Below the pieces are notes generated by a model. That model did not search any database. It was not told where the DNA came from and saw nothing but the letters and a program-made list of their open reading frames with translations. Below are positions 62,807-64,000 of a stretch of 64,000 nucleotides of DNA, piece by piece; positions within the stretch are counted from its first letter, which is position 1; each line of letters starts with the position of its first letter. Origin of the DNA: Artemisia argyi (Eukaryota > Streptophyta > Magnoliopsida > Asterales > Asteraceae). The position numbers were made by a program, and so were the translations under genes. The stretch is from contig CM060709.1 of assembly GCA_030686995.1 (NCBI GenBank), positions 12,112,872 through 12,176,871 on the forward strand, given 5' to 3'.

Positions 62807-64000
62807 GGGGTTATTATAAAAAGGGTGTTATAATAAAAAGTGTAGGAAGTGATCTCAACCATTGGATTTAAATTACAAATTTATAAAAACGGAGTGGCAT
62901 TTTTGTAAATATTACAAACTTGAGGGGCAATAATGCATCAACTTAAAACTTACACCTAACTCTGAAATAATCACTCCCTCTCATTAACTCCATTTTCCGA
63001 TCATTTCTTTCTCTCTCTCGTTTCTATTCTCTTTCTAAAAACCCTAAAAATCATCTCTATTTCATTCCGATCAATCAAAATTTAGTGCATCGATTGATTA
63101 ATGAATGGCGAGTAAGAATGTACCACAAAAATCATTACCTCATAAGTTTTTTATAAAAATATATCATTATTTACTGCATCGATTTGTTATTATTCATACT
63201 AATAGTTCATTTTTTTTATGAATTTAGCAAAAAAAAAGAGTTTAAAGATGAATGTTGAGGCAGAAAAAAGAAAAAAAGTTAGAAAACAAGCGGAATCGAA
63301 AAAATTGATAGCAGAACCATCAGGTAAAAGTTATTTGTGATGCAGTAGAATTTATTTTGAAATAAGTTAGGGTAAATAAAGTTTATTAGATGTGCGAAGT
63401 GATTTTGTATGTTTCATGCCTTATATGATGTATTAGTAGTTTATATGTGATGCAGTAGCATTTATTTTGAAGTAAATTAGATTAAATAAAGTTTATGAGA
63501 TGTGCGAAGTGATTTTGTATGTTTTCATGCCTTATTTGATGTATTAGTAGTTTATATGTGATGCAGTAGCATTTATTTTGAAATAAGTTAGCGTAAATAA
63601 AGTTTATGAGATGTACGAAGTGATTTTATATGTTTCATGCCTTATATGATGTATTAGTAGTTTTTTTGTGATGCAGTAGCATTTATTTTGCTGCGTGTTA
63701 GAAGTTGAATGCTTGACTGTTTATGTGATGTACTAGAAGTAGTATTTAGATGCAGTAGTGATATACTAAACTTCATTTTCTAGTACTCGTGATGTACTAG
63801 AAAATGAAGTTTAATACACTATCATGTATGTTGATATGTATGATTTAGGCTAAGTCAGAATATAAATCGATTATGAGATGTGCGAAAGATATTTTGTATG
63901 GTTTATGTCTTATATGATGTATTAGAGGCCTAACTGAGATGCATTGCTATTTGATTTGCGGCATGTGTGGATAAGTTAGGGTAAAGGTAGCTTATGTGAT
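62803..64000 (+). mobile_element. Left part of a TA-flanked transposon-like element, runs off the window
   Basis: After the TA tract the sequence reads GGGTGGGGTTATTATAAAAA, then GTGTAGGAAGTGATCTCAAC, and leads through a CT-rich leader (63005-63060) to a short coding-like exon 63249-63322 (MNVEAEKRKKVRKQAESKK, then LIAEP) with a GTAAAAG donor. This resembles the 5' part of Mutator-like transposons whose transposase exons lie further in; that superfamily call is inference from general appearance. The right end is outside the window. Confidence 0.38.
63336..63690 (+). repeat. 110-bp tandem repeats, three full units plus a partial
   Basis: TGTGATGCAGTAG begins at 63336, 63446, 63557 and 63667, with spacings of 110, 111 and 110 bp. 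Each full unit continues TTTATTTTGAAATAAGTTAG, later GTGCGAAGTGATTTTGTATG and GATGTATTAGTAGTTT. Copies differ by a few substitutions. Degenerate echoes (GATGTACTAGAAG, GATGTATTAGAGG) continue to about 63930. Confidence 0.92.

Noticed and set aside
63336..63690. Regular repeats that might suggest a CRISPR array
   Set aside because: Whole 110-bp units are repeated head to tail with no unique spacers, in a plant-type sequence.

Overview
This window is nuclear plant DNA. It is AT-rich, its genes have many short GT-AG introns, and its families are plant-specific or plant-typical (Aux/IAA, chloroplast glyoxalase I, glyoxal oxidase). It is dense in MITEs, SINEs, TA microsatellites and a Ty3-type LTR retrotransposon primed by initiator-Met tRNA. 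The style of the LTRs and of the AGCTTAT-rich foldbacks suggests a eudicot, perhaps Asteraceae; that family call is an inference. No bacterial features, rRNA, tRNA or CRISPR arrays were seen.

Layout. 1-2.5 kb: foldback repeats in a degenerate tandem array. 3-12.1 kb: a gene-fragment zone. It holds a broken mitochondrial adrenodoxin-reductase fragment, a Helitron-like end, a broken MOR1 fragment, and two copies of an unrecognised small gene with a CxxC...CxC motif; one copy has a triplicated 75-bp exon. 12.9-16.6 kb: a SINE with a 14-bp target-site duplication, a Stowaway MITE and a ~102-bp tandem duplication. 17.1-33.5 kb: the gene-rich core, with a complete Aux/IAA gene (+, 254 aa), a glyoxal-oxidase-like gene broken by an 8-nt insertion (+), a complete Bin3/MePCE-type RNA methyltransferase gene (-, 276 aa) and a complete two-domain chloroplast glyoxalase I gene (-, 358 aa). 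The introns of the last two carry clusters of foldback elements.

33.7-54.2 kb: two stacks of nested transposons whose order can be read from target-site duplications. Stack 1 is a SINE split by a foldback element and by a 3-kb solo LTR, which itself carries a TA-flanked foldback. Stack 2 is a Stowaway MITE hit in its terminal bases by a 16.4-kb LTR retrotransposon. One LTR of that retrotransposon contains a 4.47-kb PIF/Harbinger transposon with both of its genes intact.

54.2-64 kb: mostly repeats, one intact intronless conserved plant gene of unknown role (-, 154 aa), coding-like exons of an unrecognised minus-strand gene, and the left end of a TA-flanked element with 110-bp tandem repeats running off the window.

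The host genes are not an operon and show no functional linkage. The best candidates for something undescribed are the CxxC/CxC gene pair with exon triplication and the intact, evidently young Harbinger element.
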